Assembly (NCBI RefSeq): GCF_023218935.1
Contig: NZ_JAJIAL010000007.1
Source of the DNA: Fructobacillus cardui
GTDB taxonomy: Bacteria > Bacillota > Bacilli > Lactobacillales > Lactobacillaceae
Length of the DNA stretch: 64,000 bases
Direction: 5' to 3' (one strand)
Position 1 is the stretch's first letter, and each line of letters opens with the position of its first letter. The notes beneath the pieces are model-generated. The model made no database searches and was not told where the DNA came from. It saw only the letters and a program-made list of their open reading frames with translations. The position numbers were made by a program, and so were the translations under genes. Shown in pieces: positions 17,433-25,420 of this stretch.

Positions 17433-18820
17433 TAGTCTTCGCGCTTTTGTAAGACGGTAATCGTCTCGATATGAGCAGTCTGAGGGAATTGATCCACCGG
17501 AACAACCGGTCCTTTTACCTCATAACCCAGATCCTTAAACAGGGCGACATCACGAGCAGCCGTCACAGGATTACAAGAAACGTAAACCACGCGGTCAGGG
17601 CCCATTTCAGCTGTCTTTTCAACTAACTTCGGCGTCAAGCCCCGGCGTGGTGGGTCGACAAAGACAACATCTGGTTGAATCCCTTGTTTTTGCCAATCCT
17701 CAAACTGATCTGGCGCATCGCGCTCAATATAACTGGCATTGTCAATCTGATTTAATGCTAAATTCTTCTTGGCATCCATGACTGCTCCGGGAACAACCTC
17801 AACACCAATCACTTCCTTGACGCGGTCAGCAACTGAAATCCCGATTGTCCCAATTCCTGCATAGGCATCAACGACAACATCCGTCGGCTTTAAATCAGCC
17901 AAGTCGGCTGCCTTTTGATACAGCTTTTCCGTCATGACCGGATTAACCTGGTAGAAGGAATTTGGGCCGATCAAGAACTTTTTGCCGAGCAATGTGTCCT
18001 CAATGGTCGCTTGACCAAAGAGCACGCGGTTGTTGGCACTTAATTGGACATAATCTTTTTTTGGTGCAAAGTTCAAAATTAAGGATGTCAAATCAGGCAA
18101 AGCTTCCACGATGTCAGCCACGAGGCCTGCCTCATCTGGCAAATTTTTCTCGTTGGTCACCAAAACTACCATTAACTGCTGGCTATAATAACCGCGGCGC
18201 ACCATCACATAACGAATTGCTCCCTCTTCTTGGTCCGGATCATAGGCAGAGACACCCCGTTTAGCAAGAATCTCACGAACAATGACAATCACTTCGTCTA
18301 CCCGGGCATCATTAACATAGTAGTCTTCCATCGGTACCAAATGATGACTACCTCGTTGATAAAAGCCGGACAAAAGCTGGCCATCCTGCCACTTAAGGGG
18401 AACAACCGTTTTGTTCCGGTAATAAGTTGGCGTTGTGTCCATCGTAATCGGATTAACAACGGTTACCTCTAGACCAGCATCGTAAAAGTTTTTTTGCACA
18501 ATTTGTTGCTTAAATTCTTTCTGCTTTGCATAAGCCCAGTTAACCAAGGGCGCCGTACCGGCCTCAATCAAATATTGGCGGTTTTGATTTTTGCGCCCAG
18601 TACTCTCTTTGACCCAGGTCAAAATTTTTCCGTAGGCGGAATACTTATCCACTTGGATAATGTCAATTTCAACTTCTTCACCAAGCATGGCATCAGCTAA
18701 ATAAATCGGATAATCTGGCCGACCCTCTAAAAAGGCCATGCCCATCCCATTTTGGCGAATCTCCTTGATAGTGACCGTCAATTTTTCATGTAATTTAACA
18801 GGTACGATTGTCTTTGCCAT
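17432..18820 (-). CDS. RlmCD-type 23S rRNA (uracil-5-)-methyltransferase
   Basis: 462 aa. An N-terminal TRAM domain (about 1-65) is followed by a linker domain and a C-terminal SAM-dependent methyltransferase with VDAYAGIGTIGI, FVDPPRRGL and the catalytic Cys in YVSCNP. It methylates U747 and/or U1939 of 23S rRNA. The family normally has four Fe-S cysteines between the TRAM and methylase domains; here that stretch (EAGTAPLVNWAYAKQ) has none, so the cluster is probably missing. Start at 18820, with GGAGG four bases upstream. Confidence 0.88.
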   Translation of the reverse strand: MAKTIVPVKLHEKLTVTIKEIRQNGMGMAFLEGRPDYPIYLADAMLGEEVEIDIIQVDKYSAYGKILTWVKESTGRKNQNRQYLIEAGTAPLVNWAYAKQKEFKQQIVQKNFYDAGLEVTVVNPITMDTTPTYYRNKTVVPLKWQDGQLLSGFYQRGSHHLVPMEDYYVNDARVDEVIVIVREILAKRGVSAYDPDQEEGAIRYVMVRRGYYSQQLMVVLVTNEKNLPDEAGLVADIVEALPDLTSLILNFAPKKDYVQLSANNRVLFGQATIEDTLLGKKFLIGPNSFYQVNPVMTEKLYQKAADLADLKPTDVVVDAYAGIGTIGISVADRVKEVIGVEVVPGAVMDAKKNLALNQIDNASYIERDAPDQFEDWQKQGIQPDVVFVDPPRRGLTPKLVEKTAEMGPDRVVYVSCNPVTAARDVALFKDLGYEVKGPVVPVDQFPQTAHIETITVLQKRED

Positions 18821-18884
18821 CATGCCTCCAGCACTTTGCTTGGTGATAACTCACTGCAAACAAATTCTTTTTCCACAAGCCAAG

Positions 18885-18912
18885 AAAAAACGCCCACCGA
18901 GGTGAGCGTTTT
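18885..18912 (-). terminator. Terminator of rpmE2
   Basis: ACGCTCACC/GGTGGGCGT stem followed by six T on the minus strand. Confidence 0.88.
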
Positions 18913-18923
18913 TATAAAACAAC

Positions 18924-19184
18924 TTAGTCGTTGTTCTTGAAGCCGAAGTTAGCAAACTTCTTGTTAAACTTGTCAACCGCACCATCAGCTTGAGTAAACT
19001 TCTGCTTACCAGTGTAGAATGGGTGTGAGTCTGAAGTGATTTCCATACGTACTGATGGATATTCTTGACCTTCAAAATCAGTAGTTGTGTCAGTTGCAAC
19101 AACAGATGCTGACAAGAACTTCTTACCAGTTGCGGCATCAATAAAGACAACTGGACGGTAATCTGGATGGATTTCTTTTTTCAT
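18924..19184 (-). CDS. rpmE2: 50S ribosomal protein L31 type B
   Basis: 86 aa. The HPDYRPVVFID start and SDSHPFYTGKQKF motif are typical of L31 type B. The CxxC zinc ligands of type A are absent, so this is the zinc-independent form. It sits at the central protuberance of the 50S subunit. SD AAGGAG precedes the ATG. A perfect CTGATTT/AAATCAG hairpin lies six bases before the SD and might affect translation. Confidence 0.95.
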   Translation of the reverse strand: MKKEIHPDYRPVVFIDAATGKKFLSASVVATDTTTDFEGQEYPSVRMEITSDSHPFYTGKQKFTQADGAVDKFNKKFANFGFKNND

Positions 19185-19202
19185 GAGTATCTCCTTAGCG
19201 CC

Positions 19203-19220
19203 CTGATTTTATTAAATCAG
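19203..19220 (-). promoter_or_regulatory. Leader hairpin just upstream of the rpmE2 SD
   Basis: Perfect 7-bp inverted repeat CTGATTT-TATT-AAATCAG. It is built from two copies of the heptamer that is common throughout the window, in opposite orientation. It has no T-run, so it is not a terminator for this transcript. Confidence 0.6.
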
Positions 19221-19271
19221 AGTCAGTTATTAACTTAACTATTCTATCACAGGGATATTATCCATGCAAGG

Positions 19272-20558
19272 TTAAGGCATCAAGTTGATTAAATCAACAC
19301 CTTCGATTTTTAAATCGACGCCCAGCGAAGCTAATTTATCAGCTAAGCGGTCGTAACCGCGCAAAATATGTGTGGCGTTTTCAATCACGGTTTGGCCGTC
19401 GGCCATAATACCGGCAATCACCAAAGCGGCTCCTGCACGAATCTCTGCCGCTTCCACAGTTGCGCCAACCAAACGCTCGGAATGGTTAACCCTAATTTCA
19501 CCTGGGTTCAATGATGATAACTCTGCACCCATCCGTCGCAATTCAGCAATATGCTTATTGCGCATTGGATAAATGGTTTCAGTAATCGTACTTTCACCGT
19601 CGGCTAAAAACAAGAGTGGTGTGATTGGTTGTTGCAAATCGGTGGCAAAACCAGGATACGGCATCGTCTTAATGGCAACCGGCTTCAAATTATGGCTTGT
19701 CCCGATAAAGACGGAGTCCTCACCGATTTGCATATCAACGCCCATTTCCAACAACTTTGAAGTGTATGACTCCAAGTGTTCTGGAATGACGTTGTTGATG
19801 GTTACGCCATCACCAAAGGCAGCGGCCATCGCCATGTACGTTCCCGCCTCAATCCGGTCAGGAATCACCGTATGTGTATTACGTGCTTCCAAACGGTTAA
19901 CACCTGTAATGCGAATTGTGTCGGTTCCAGCACCGCGGATGTTGGCCCCCATGTTGTTCAAGAAAGTCGCAATATCAATGATTTCTGGTTCCTTGGCAAC
20001 GTTTTCGATAATCGTCTGCCCCTTGGCCCTTACGGCAGCCAAGATAATATTGATAGTGGCTCCAACAGAAACCGTGTCAAGAGTCACACGTGCCCCAGTT
20101 AAACCGTGGGCAGTTGCATCAAGGGTAATAATATCACCGACTTCAGTCACCGTTGCACCCAAAGCTTCAAAGCCCTTGATGTGCTGGTCAATTGGTCGTG
20201 ATCCGAGGTTATCACCACCAGGGAAAGTCACCGTTGCTCGGCCAAAGCGACCAAGCAATGCCCCCATGAAGTAATAAGAGGCACGCAATGATTTAATGGC
20301 TGTTGAAGGCAATCCGGATTCCGTAATCGTGGTTGGATCAATCGAAAGGTCACCGTTTGCGAAATTAGAACGAACGTTCATCGCAGCGAGAATATACTGT
20401 AAGTTTTTAACATCTAAAATTTGTGGAACATTGTCAAAGTTGACTGGCGTGTCAGCCAGAATTGCGGCTGGAATTAATGCAACCGTCGAGTTCTTGGCTC
20501 CGCCAATGGTCACCGTACCTGAAATCTTGTGGCCACCGTTAATAATAATTTTTGCCAT
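19272..20558 (-). CDS. murA: UDP-N-acetylglucosamine 1-carboxyvinyltransferase with Asp in place of the active-site Cys
   Basis: 428 aa, normal length, starting at ATG 20558 with AGGAT upstream. It adds enolpyruvate to UDP-GlcNAc, the first committed step of peptidoglycan synthesis. The active-site loop reads PGGDNLGSRPIDQHIKG. Residue 116 is Asp where most MurA enzymes have the Cys that fosfomycin alkylates. The Lys22 region (GGAKNS) and the rest of the fold are intact, so it should be active. Only one murA copy is in the window; a second elsewhere cannot be excluded. Confidence 0.95.
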   Translation of the reverse strand: MAKIIINGGHKISGTVTIGGAKNSTVALIPAAILADTPVNFDNVPQILDVKNLQYILAAMNVRSNFANGDLSIDPTTITESGLPSTAIKSLRASYYFMGALLGRFGRATVTFPGGDNLGSRPIDQHIKGFEALGATVTEVGDIITLDATAHGLTGARVTLDTVSVGATINIILAAVRAKGQTIIENVAKEPEIIDIATFLNNMGANIRGAGTDTIRITGVNRLEARNTHTVIPDRIEAGTYMAMAAAFGDGVTINNVIPEHLESYTSKLLEMGVDMQIGEDSVFIGTSHNLKPVAIKTMPYPGFATDLQQPITPLLFLADGESTITETIYPMRNKHIAELRRMGAELSSLNPGEIRVNHSERLVGATVEAAEIRAGAALVIAGIMADGQTVIENATHILRGYDRLADKLASLGVDLKIEGVDLINLMP

Positions 20559-20627
20559 AAGGGCTATCCTACTTGTTTGTGGTTTTACCCTAATTATATC
20601 GTTTTTGTTACAACAAGACAATCCAAA

Positions 20628-23084
20628 TCAGCGAATTTCCGCACCTAATTCTGCCGTCAAAGTTGCCGTCATTTTTTCAAAGGCATCCGTGACAACTGAT
20701 TCAACCAAAGTATCAGTCTTATCTTGATAAGTCAACTGATAAGCCAATGACTTCTTACCAGCTGGTAATCCCTGACCCGTGTAAAGGTCAAAGAAAGTCA
20801 CATTTTGAAGGTAATCCCCACCATTGGCTTTAATCACATCAAACACCTGTTGTTGGTCCAAACTGTCATCAACTAAGACGGCCAAATCACGACTGATTTG
20901 TGGGTACTTTGAAACGGGCTGATAAGCAACTGGTGCCTGTGAATGATCGATGACCACTTCTAGATCAATCTCAAAAGCAAAGGCTGCGGGCAACTTAGCA
21001 TTCGCCAAAACGGCCGGATGAATTTGACCAACAAAGCCAAGGTAAGTCGAGCCAAGATAAACATCCGCTGTCTGTCCCGGGTGCATGGCTTCATGTTGTG
21101 CACTTTGCTCAAAGCGCACTGCACTTGAATCAAGACCAATCGTCTGCAAATATGCCTCTAAGCGTCCCTTGATATCGTAGAAATCAGCAACTTCATCTTT
21201 TTTACCCGTTTGCCAGCTTGATTCAGCAACATTACCAACCAAAACGCCGGCTAGATGTTCACGTTCTTCCGGTTGAGCATTCTCGCCTTGGGCCAAGAAA
21301 ATTCGTCCCTGCTCATATAAGGCAAGGTCCTTAACAGACCGGGCAACGTTATAGGAAACATCATCCAACAGACCGGACAAAAGGTTCTGTCGAATAGTGG
21401 TCCGATCTGATGACATTGGATAATCCAAGGCCACCACGTCACGGTTCTGGTCCAAATTGAAGGCAGTTGCCTTTTCAGGAGTTGTCAGGGCATAGGAAAT
21501 GGCCTGGTTAAATCCAAGGCTTTCCATAATTTCTCGACTAGCACGAATTTTCTTTTGCCGTGGTGTCAAATCACCCGGCGTGCTCTGTCCTTCAACTAGG
21601 GCAGTTGGCAAGTTGTCATAACCGTAAAGACGGCCCACCTCTTCAATCAAATCGGCTGGGATGGTCAAATCCGTCCGACGACCAGGAATAGTCACTAAGT
21701 ACTGACCATCTTTTTCATCGATTGGCAAAGCCAAACGAGTGAAAATAGCAGAAATTTTGGCCACTGACAAATCAGTCCCCAAAATCTGATTAATACGATC
21801 GCGACTGATAGCAATCGTTTCCGGTGCTCGGTAAGCAAAGCCAAACTTGCTCAAACCAACAACAATCTTGCCCTTCGTCAACATGGCCATTTCGGCAGCC
21901 ACTTGATCAAGAACTTCGAGAGTTTGATACAAGTCAATTCCGCGTTCAAAACGGAATGACGACTCTGACCGCAACGTGTGGCGGCGAGCACTTTGCCGCA
22001 AGAGGCTTGGGTTAAACTGTCCAGCTTCAACAATGACCTTCGTCGTATCAGCCGTCACAGCAACTGCTGGGTTCGTGGCAATTCCTGCCAAAGACAAAAT
22101 TTGATCACCAGCTGCAACCACAATATCCTGGTCAGCACGGAGGGCCATTGCCTCTTCTTCACCCTGGGGCAACGTTTCACCCTCTTTTGCCAAACGAACT
22201 TCCAGCTGCATCGTGGCTAATTTATCCAAGTCATAGACGTGCAAAGGTTGTCCCGTCAGTAGGAGCCAATAGTTGGCTAAATCAACAATTTTGTTTTCTG
22301 GCTTGAAGCCTGCATTCCATAGGCGGCTTTGCAACCAGAGCGGTGATGAATCGTTTTTAACTTGGCCCAAGACACGAACTGCATATCCAGTTGCCAAATC
22401 AGCGTTTCCGGCAACCGTCACCACCGCATTTGACTCTGATTGATCGCTCAAAACAGTTGTCTGTGGCAGCATCACCTTTTGGTCAGTCATGGCAGCCAAT
22501 TCATAGGCCATCCCCCGCATTGACAAAAGATCAGCCCGGTTAGGGGTCAAATCAGTATCAATCATCGGATCCTTAAGGCCCAAGACTGCGAGTGCATCAT
22601 CCCCGGGCTTAACATCATCTTCTTCTGTGAAGACATGAATACCTTCCTCAAAGTCCTGTGGTGCCACAGAATCGGCCAAGCCGATTTCTTGCAAGGCAAC
22701 CAACATCCCATAAGAGATTTCCCCACGAAGTTGGGCCTCCTTGATGGTCACCAAGTCACCACTTTCACGGTCGACAATCTGAGCGCCAACACGGGCTAAG
22801 ATTACCAACTGGCCTTCGGCCACATTTGGTGCACCAGTCACAACTTGAATTGTCTTTTGACCATCAAAAACCTGTGTGATCACCATGTGATCAGAATCTG
22901 GATGGGGCACAATCGAGTCAACTCGGACAACCACCAAACCAGACTGCTTGGCAACAGCCGTTCCAACAGATTCCAATTCCACACTGGTCAATTCAATTTG
23001 CTGCGCCAAATCCAAGACAGCCTGCTCACTCAAATCAAGCCCCGGCTGTAAGTATTCGTTTAACCATTTTAAGTTGGTCTTCAT
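20628..23084 (-). CDS. pheT: Phenylalanine--tRNA ligase beta subunit
   Basis: 818 aa, full length. Domains in order: EMAP/tRNA-binding-like domain (about 40-150), B3/B4 editing domain, B5 domain, and a C-terminal anticodon-binding FDX-ACB domain ending near 815. It pairs with PheS as an alpha2-beta2 enzyme that charges tRNA-Phe. It begins two bases after the pheS stop and is controlled with it by the upstream T-box. Confidence 0.97.
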   Translation of the reverse strand: MKTNLKWLNEYLQPGLDLSEQAVLDLAQQIELTSVELESVGTAVAKQSGLVVVRVDSIVPHPDSDHMVITQVFDGQKTIQVVTGAPNVAEGQLVILARVGAQIVDRESGDLVTIKEAQLRGEISYGMLVALQEIGLADSVAPQDFEEGIHVFTEEDDVKPGDDALAVLGLKDPMIDTDLTPNRADLLSMRGMAYELAAMTDQKVMLPQTTVLSDQSESNAVVTVAGNADLATGYAVRVLGQVKNDSSPLWLQSRLWNAGFKPENKIVDLANYWLLLTGQPLHVYDLDKLATMQLEVRLAKEGETLPQGEEEAMALRADQDIVVAAGDQILSLAGIATNPAVAVTADTTKVIVEAGQFNPSLLRQSARRHTLRSESSFRFERGIDLYQTLEVLDQVAAEMAMLTKGKIVVGLSKFGFAYRAPETIAISRDRINQILGTDLSVAKISAIFTRLALPIDEKDGQYLVTIPGRRTDLTIPADLIEEVGRLYGYDNLPTALVEGQSTPGDLTPRQKKIRASREIMESLGFNQAISYALTTPEKATAFNLDQNRDVVALDYPMSSDRTTIRQNLLSGLLDDVSYNVARSVKDLALYEQGRIFLAQGENAQPEEREHLAGVLVGNVAESSWQTGKKDEVADFYDIKGRLEAYLQTIGLDSSAVRFEQSAQHEAMHPGQTADVYLGSTYLGFVGQIHPAVLANAKLPAAFAFEIDLEVVIDHSQAPVAYQPVSKYPQISRDLAVLVDDSLDQQQVFDVIKANGGDYLQNVTFFDLYTGQGLPAGKKSLAYQLTYQDKTDTLVESVVTDAFEKMTATLTAELGAEIR

Positions 23085-23086
23085 GA

Positions 23087-24136
23087 TTAGTTCCCCCGCT
23101 TATTAAATTGATCCAAGAACCGGACATCGTTTAAGTAGAATTGACGAATGTCTTCCACGCCATACTTCAGCATGGCAAAACGATCAGGACCCAAGCCAAA
23201 GGCAAAGGCTGAGTATTCTTCTGGATCAACGCCATCCATCTTCAAAACGTTTGGATGGGTCATCCCCGCTCCCAAAACTTCAATCCAACGGATATCTTCC
23301 GGCTTGGTGTCTTCCGTCACTTCGTTCCAAGAAACGTCAACTTCGACAGAAGGTTCCGTAAATGGGAAGTAAGATGGGCGCAGGCGAATTTGGTGCTTTT
23401 CACCGAAAAGCTCCTGCATGATTGACAATAATGTTCCCTTCAAATCAGCCATGGTAATGGTCTTACCAACAACCAACCCTTCCACTTGGTGGAATTGGTG
23501 TGAATGGGTCGCATCATCGGTGTCCCGCCGGTAAACCTTACCCGGCGCAATCATCTTCAATGGCCCCTTAGAAAAGTCATGCTTTTCCAAGGCGCGCGAT
23601 TGAACGGGTGATGTCTGCGTCCGTAGCAAAATTTCTGGCGTCACATAAAAAGTATCCTGCATATCACGGGCTGGGTGATCCTTTGGCAGGTTTTCCCGCT
23701 CAAAGTTGTATTCATCTGTTTCCACTTCAGGTGAGTCAATCGGATCATCAATCACTTGATAGCCCAGTCCCAAGAAATGGCTTTCGATTTCATCCATGAT
23801 TTGTTGCAACACATGGCGGTTCCCCAACTTGGGCTTTGTTCCCGGCAAGGTCACATCAAGCGTTTCCGCCTGCAACTTGGCATCCATTGCCGCCTTTTCT
23901 TGAACAGCCTTCATGGCTACTAAGCTATCTTGGATTTGTTGGCGGACCTGATTACCCACCTGGCCGACAGCCTTCTTTTCATCGATTGAAAGGTCCTTCA
24001 TCGACTTCAAAACCGTCGTGATTTTTCCCTTTTTGCCAAGGTAAGCCACCCGGACTTGTTCCAAGTCGGCTCCTTTTGCTGCCAAATCAGCCTCAGCTTG
24101 CTTGGCGATTGCCTGTAATTCATCAATTAATGTCAT
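23087..24136 (-). CDS. pheS: Phenylalanine--tRNA ligase alpha subunit
   Basis: 349 aa. An N-terminal coiled coil (about 1-90) precedes the class II catalytic core with motif 2 (the VYRRDTDDATHSHQFHQ region) and motif 3 (AFGLGPDRFAMLKYG) near the end. It is the first gene of pheST, with a T-box leader upstream. Confidence 0.97.
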   Translation of the reverse strand: MTLIDELQAIAKQAEADLAAKGADLEQVRVAYLGKKGKITTVLKSMKDLSIDEKKAVGQVGNQVRQQIQDSLVAMKAVQEKAAMDAKLQAETLDVTLPGTKPKLGNRHVLQQIMDEIESHFLGLGYQVIDDPIDSPEVETDEYNFERENLPKDHPARDMQDTFYVTPEILLRTQTSPVQSRALEKHDFSKGPLKMIAPGKVYRRDTDDATHSHQFHQVEGLVVGKTITMADLKGTLLSIMQELFGEKHQIRLRPSYFPFTEPSVEVDVSWNEVTEDTKPEDIRWIEVLGAGMTHPNVLKMDGVDPEEYSAFAFGLGPDRFAMLKYGVEDIRQFYLNDVRFLDQFNKRGN

Positions 24137-24157
24137 TCATCTTCCTCTTTTTCCCAA

Positions 24158-24392
24158 TAAAAAAGTCCCCTATGTTGTTCACACAACATAAGGGACGTAA
24201 GAGAACTTCCGCGGTACCACCCAGTTTCTGACCAAAAGGCCAGCACTCTTGGCCGGTATCGGCGGCTTACCGTTGACTGTTAGGCCAAAGTCTCCAGACT
24301 GAAATTCGAGGCACCAGCAGACGGTCTTGCACTAGACACCGTTCGCTTTACTACTGGCTGACCCCTACTAGGTCCTTCATCGTAACTCTAGT
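24158..24392 (-). promoter_or_regulatory. T-box leader of pheST (Phe specifier)
   Basis: Read on the minus strand. -10 TATACT is near 24387-24392 and the stem I region runs to about 24300. The T-box antiterminator core GGGTGGTACCGCG is at 24209-24222, followed by a terminator (stem AAGTCCC...GGGGACTT, 24158-24196) with a T-run. A UUC triplet in the stem I region (GAATTTCAG near 24305) is a good Phe specifier, matching the downstream genes. Uncharged tRNA-Phe would favour antitermination. Confidence 0.92.
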
Positions 24393-24404
24393 ATAACAAA
24401 AATC

Positions 24405-24445
24405 AGGAAAACCGCCTAGCCTGTTTTTAGCTCGACGGTTTTAAA
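24405..24445 (-). terminator. Terminator of the hydroxyacid reductase gene
   Basis: AAAACCG ... CGGTTTT long stem with a T-rich tail on the minus strand, after the stop at 24460. Confidence 0.75.
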
Positions 24446-24459
24446 AAATTCCTATTGAT

Positions 24460-25392
24460 CTAATCGTTAACTTGGTCTTCGGCAGGCTCACCCTCGAAAA
24501 CTGATAAGACATTCTTAGCGGCCGTCTTGGCCACTTCAAAGTCTGCTTCCTTTGAGTGCGCTGCCACGTGTGGCAAAACAAAGGCATTTGGCAAGGACAA
24601 CAGTTCGTTATCCGGACTAATTGGCTCTTGGTCAACCACATCCAGACCTGCAGCAGCAATCTTACCAGACTTCAAGCTAGCAATCATGGCTGCTTCATCA
24701 ATCACTGGACCACGGCCAACATTGACCACCACTGTACTTGGCTTCATCTTGTCAAAAGCCTTTTGATCAATCAAGCCAGTCGTACTTGGCGTTGCTGGCA
24801 AGGCTGAAACAACGAAATCAGCCTGTTGGAAGATTTCATCAAGGTCAGCCATTCGGCCGTTGGGAACATCACGGTCATGACGCGCATAGGCCAAGACGTG
24901 GACACCAAAGCCGGTCAATAATTTGGCAATTTCTTGTCCGATATGGCCAAAGCCGATAATCCCAACAATCTTGCCTGAAACTTGCTGGCCACTCTTGCCA
25001 ACCATGTAGTCGGCTGCCTTCTTGTCCGTAATGGCGTCGTGGCTGGTTTCAAACAAACGGCCAGCCATCAACATCAACGTAATCGCTGTTTCAGCTACCG
25101 CACCGGCATTCGCACCAGGCGTGTTGGTCACAGCAATGCCACGTTCACTAGCAGCTTGCAGGTCAACGTTGTCATAGCCAACACCGTGACGAGCAATGAC
25201 CTTCAGGTTTGGGAAGCGGTCCATGACTGCTCCGTCAACTGGATACATCATCAAGATGATACCAATAACCTCATCATCACTTGCAAAATCCTCTGATGTT
25301 GCCTGTGGGTTTGAGATGATTTCCAAGCCTGCTCGCTTCAATGGAGCAAGAGCGTTTTCATCAATCCCATCAAATACTAAAACTTTCGCCAT
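24460..25392 (-). CDS. D-isomer-specific 2-hydroxyacid dehydrogenase (glyoxylate/hydroxypyruvate reductase or SerA-like)
   Basis: 310 aa. Substrate-domain motif HGVGYDNVD (about 77-85), Rossmann GFGHIG, and the catalytic Arg (GRGPVID), Glu (DQEP) and His (PHVAAH) are present. The residue after the second Rossmann strand (AYARHD) is not the Asp that selects NAD, which suggests a preference for NADPH. There is no ACT domain, so it is not a classic regulated PGDH. Its role could be hydroxypyruvate, glyoxylate or 2-keto acid reduction. Start MAKVLVFDG at 25392. It closely follows pepF (28 bases), so co-transcription is likely. Confidence 0.82.
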   Translation of the reverse strand: MAKVLVFDGIDENALAPLKRAGLEIISNPQATSEDFASDDEVIGIILMMYPVDGAVMDRFPNLKVIARHGVGYDNVDLQAASERGIAVTNTPGANAGAVAETAITLMLMAGRLFETSHDAITDKKAADYMVGKSGQQVSGKIVGIIGFGHIGQEIAKLLTGFGVHVLAYARHDRDVPNGRMADLDEIFQQADFVVSALPATPSTTGLIDQKAFDKMKPSTVVVNVGRGPVIDEAAMIASLKSGKIAAAGLDVVDQEPISPDNELLSLPNAFVLPHVAAHSKEADFEVAKTAAKNVLSVFEGEPAEDQVND

Positions 25393-25420
25393 GATTATCG
25401 AAACTCCCTTCTTACTTTGC

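Noticed and set aside
19573..20274. 233-aa plus-strand frame opposite murA
   Set aside because: Long antisense frame caused by murA codon use; no SD and no recognisable protein features.
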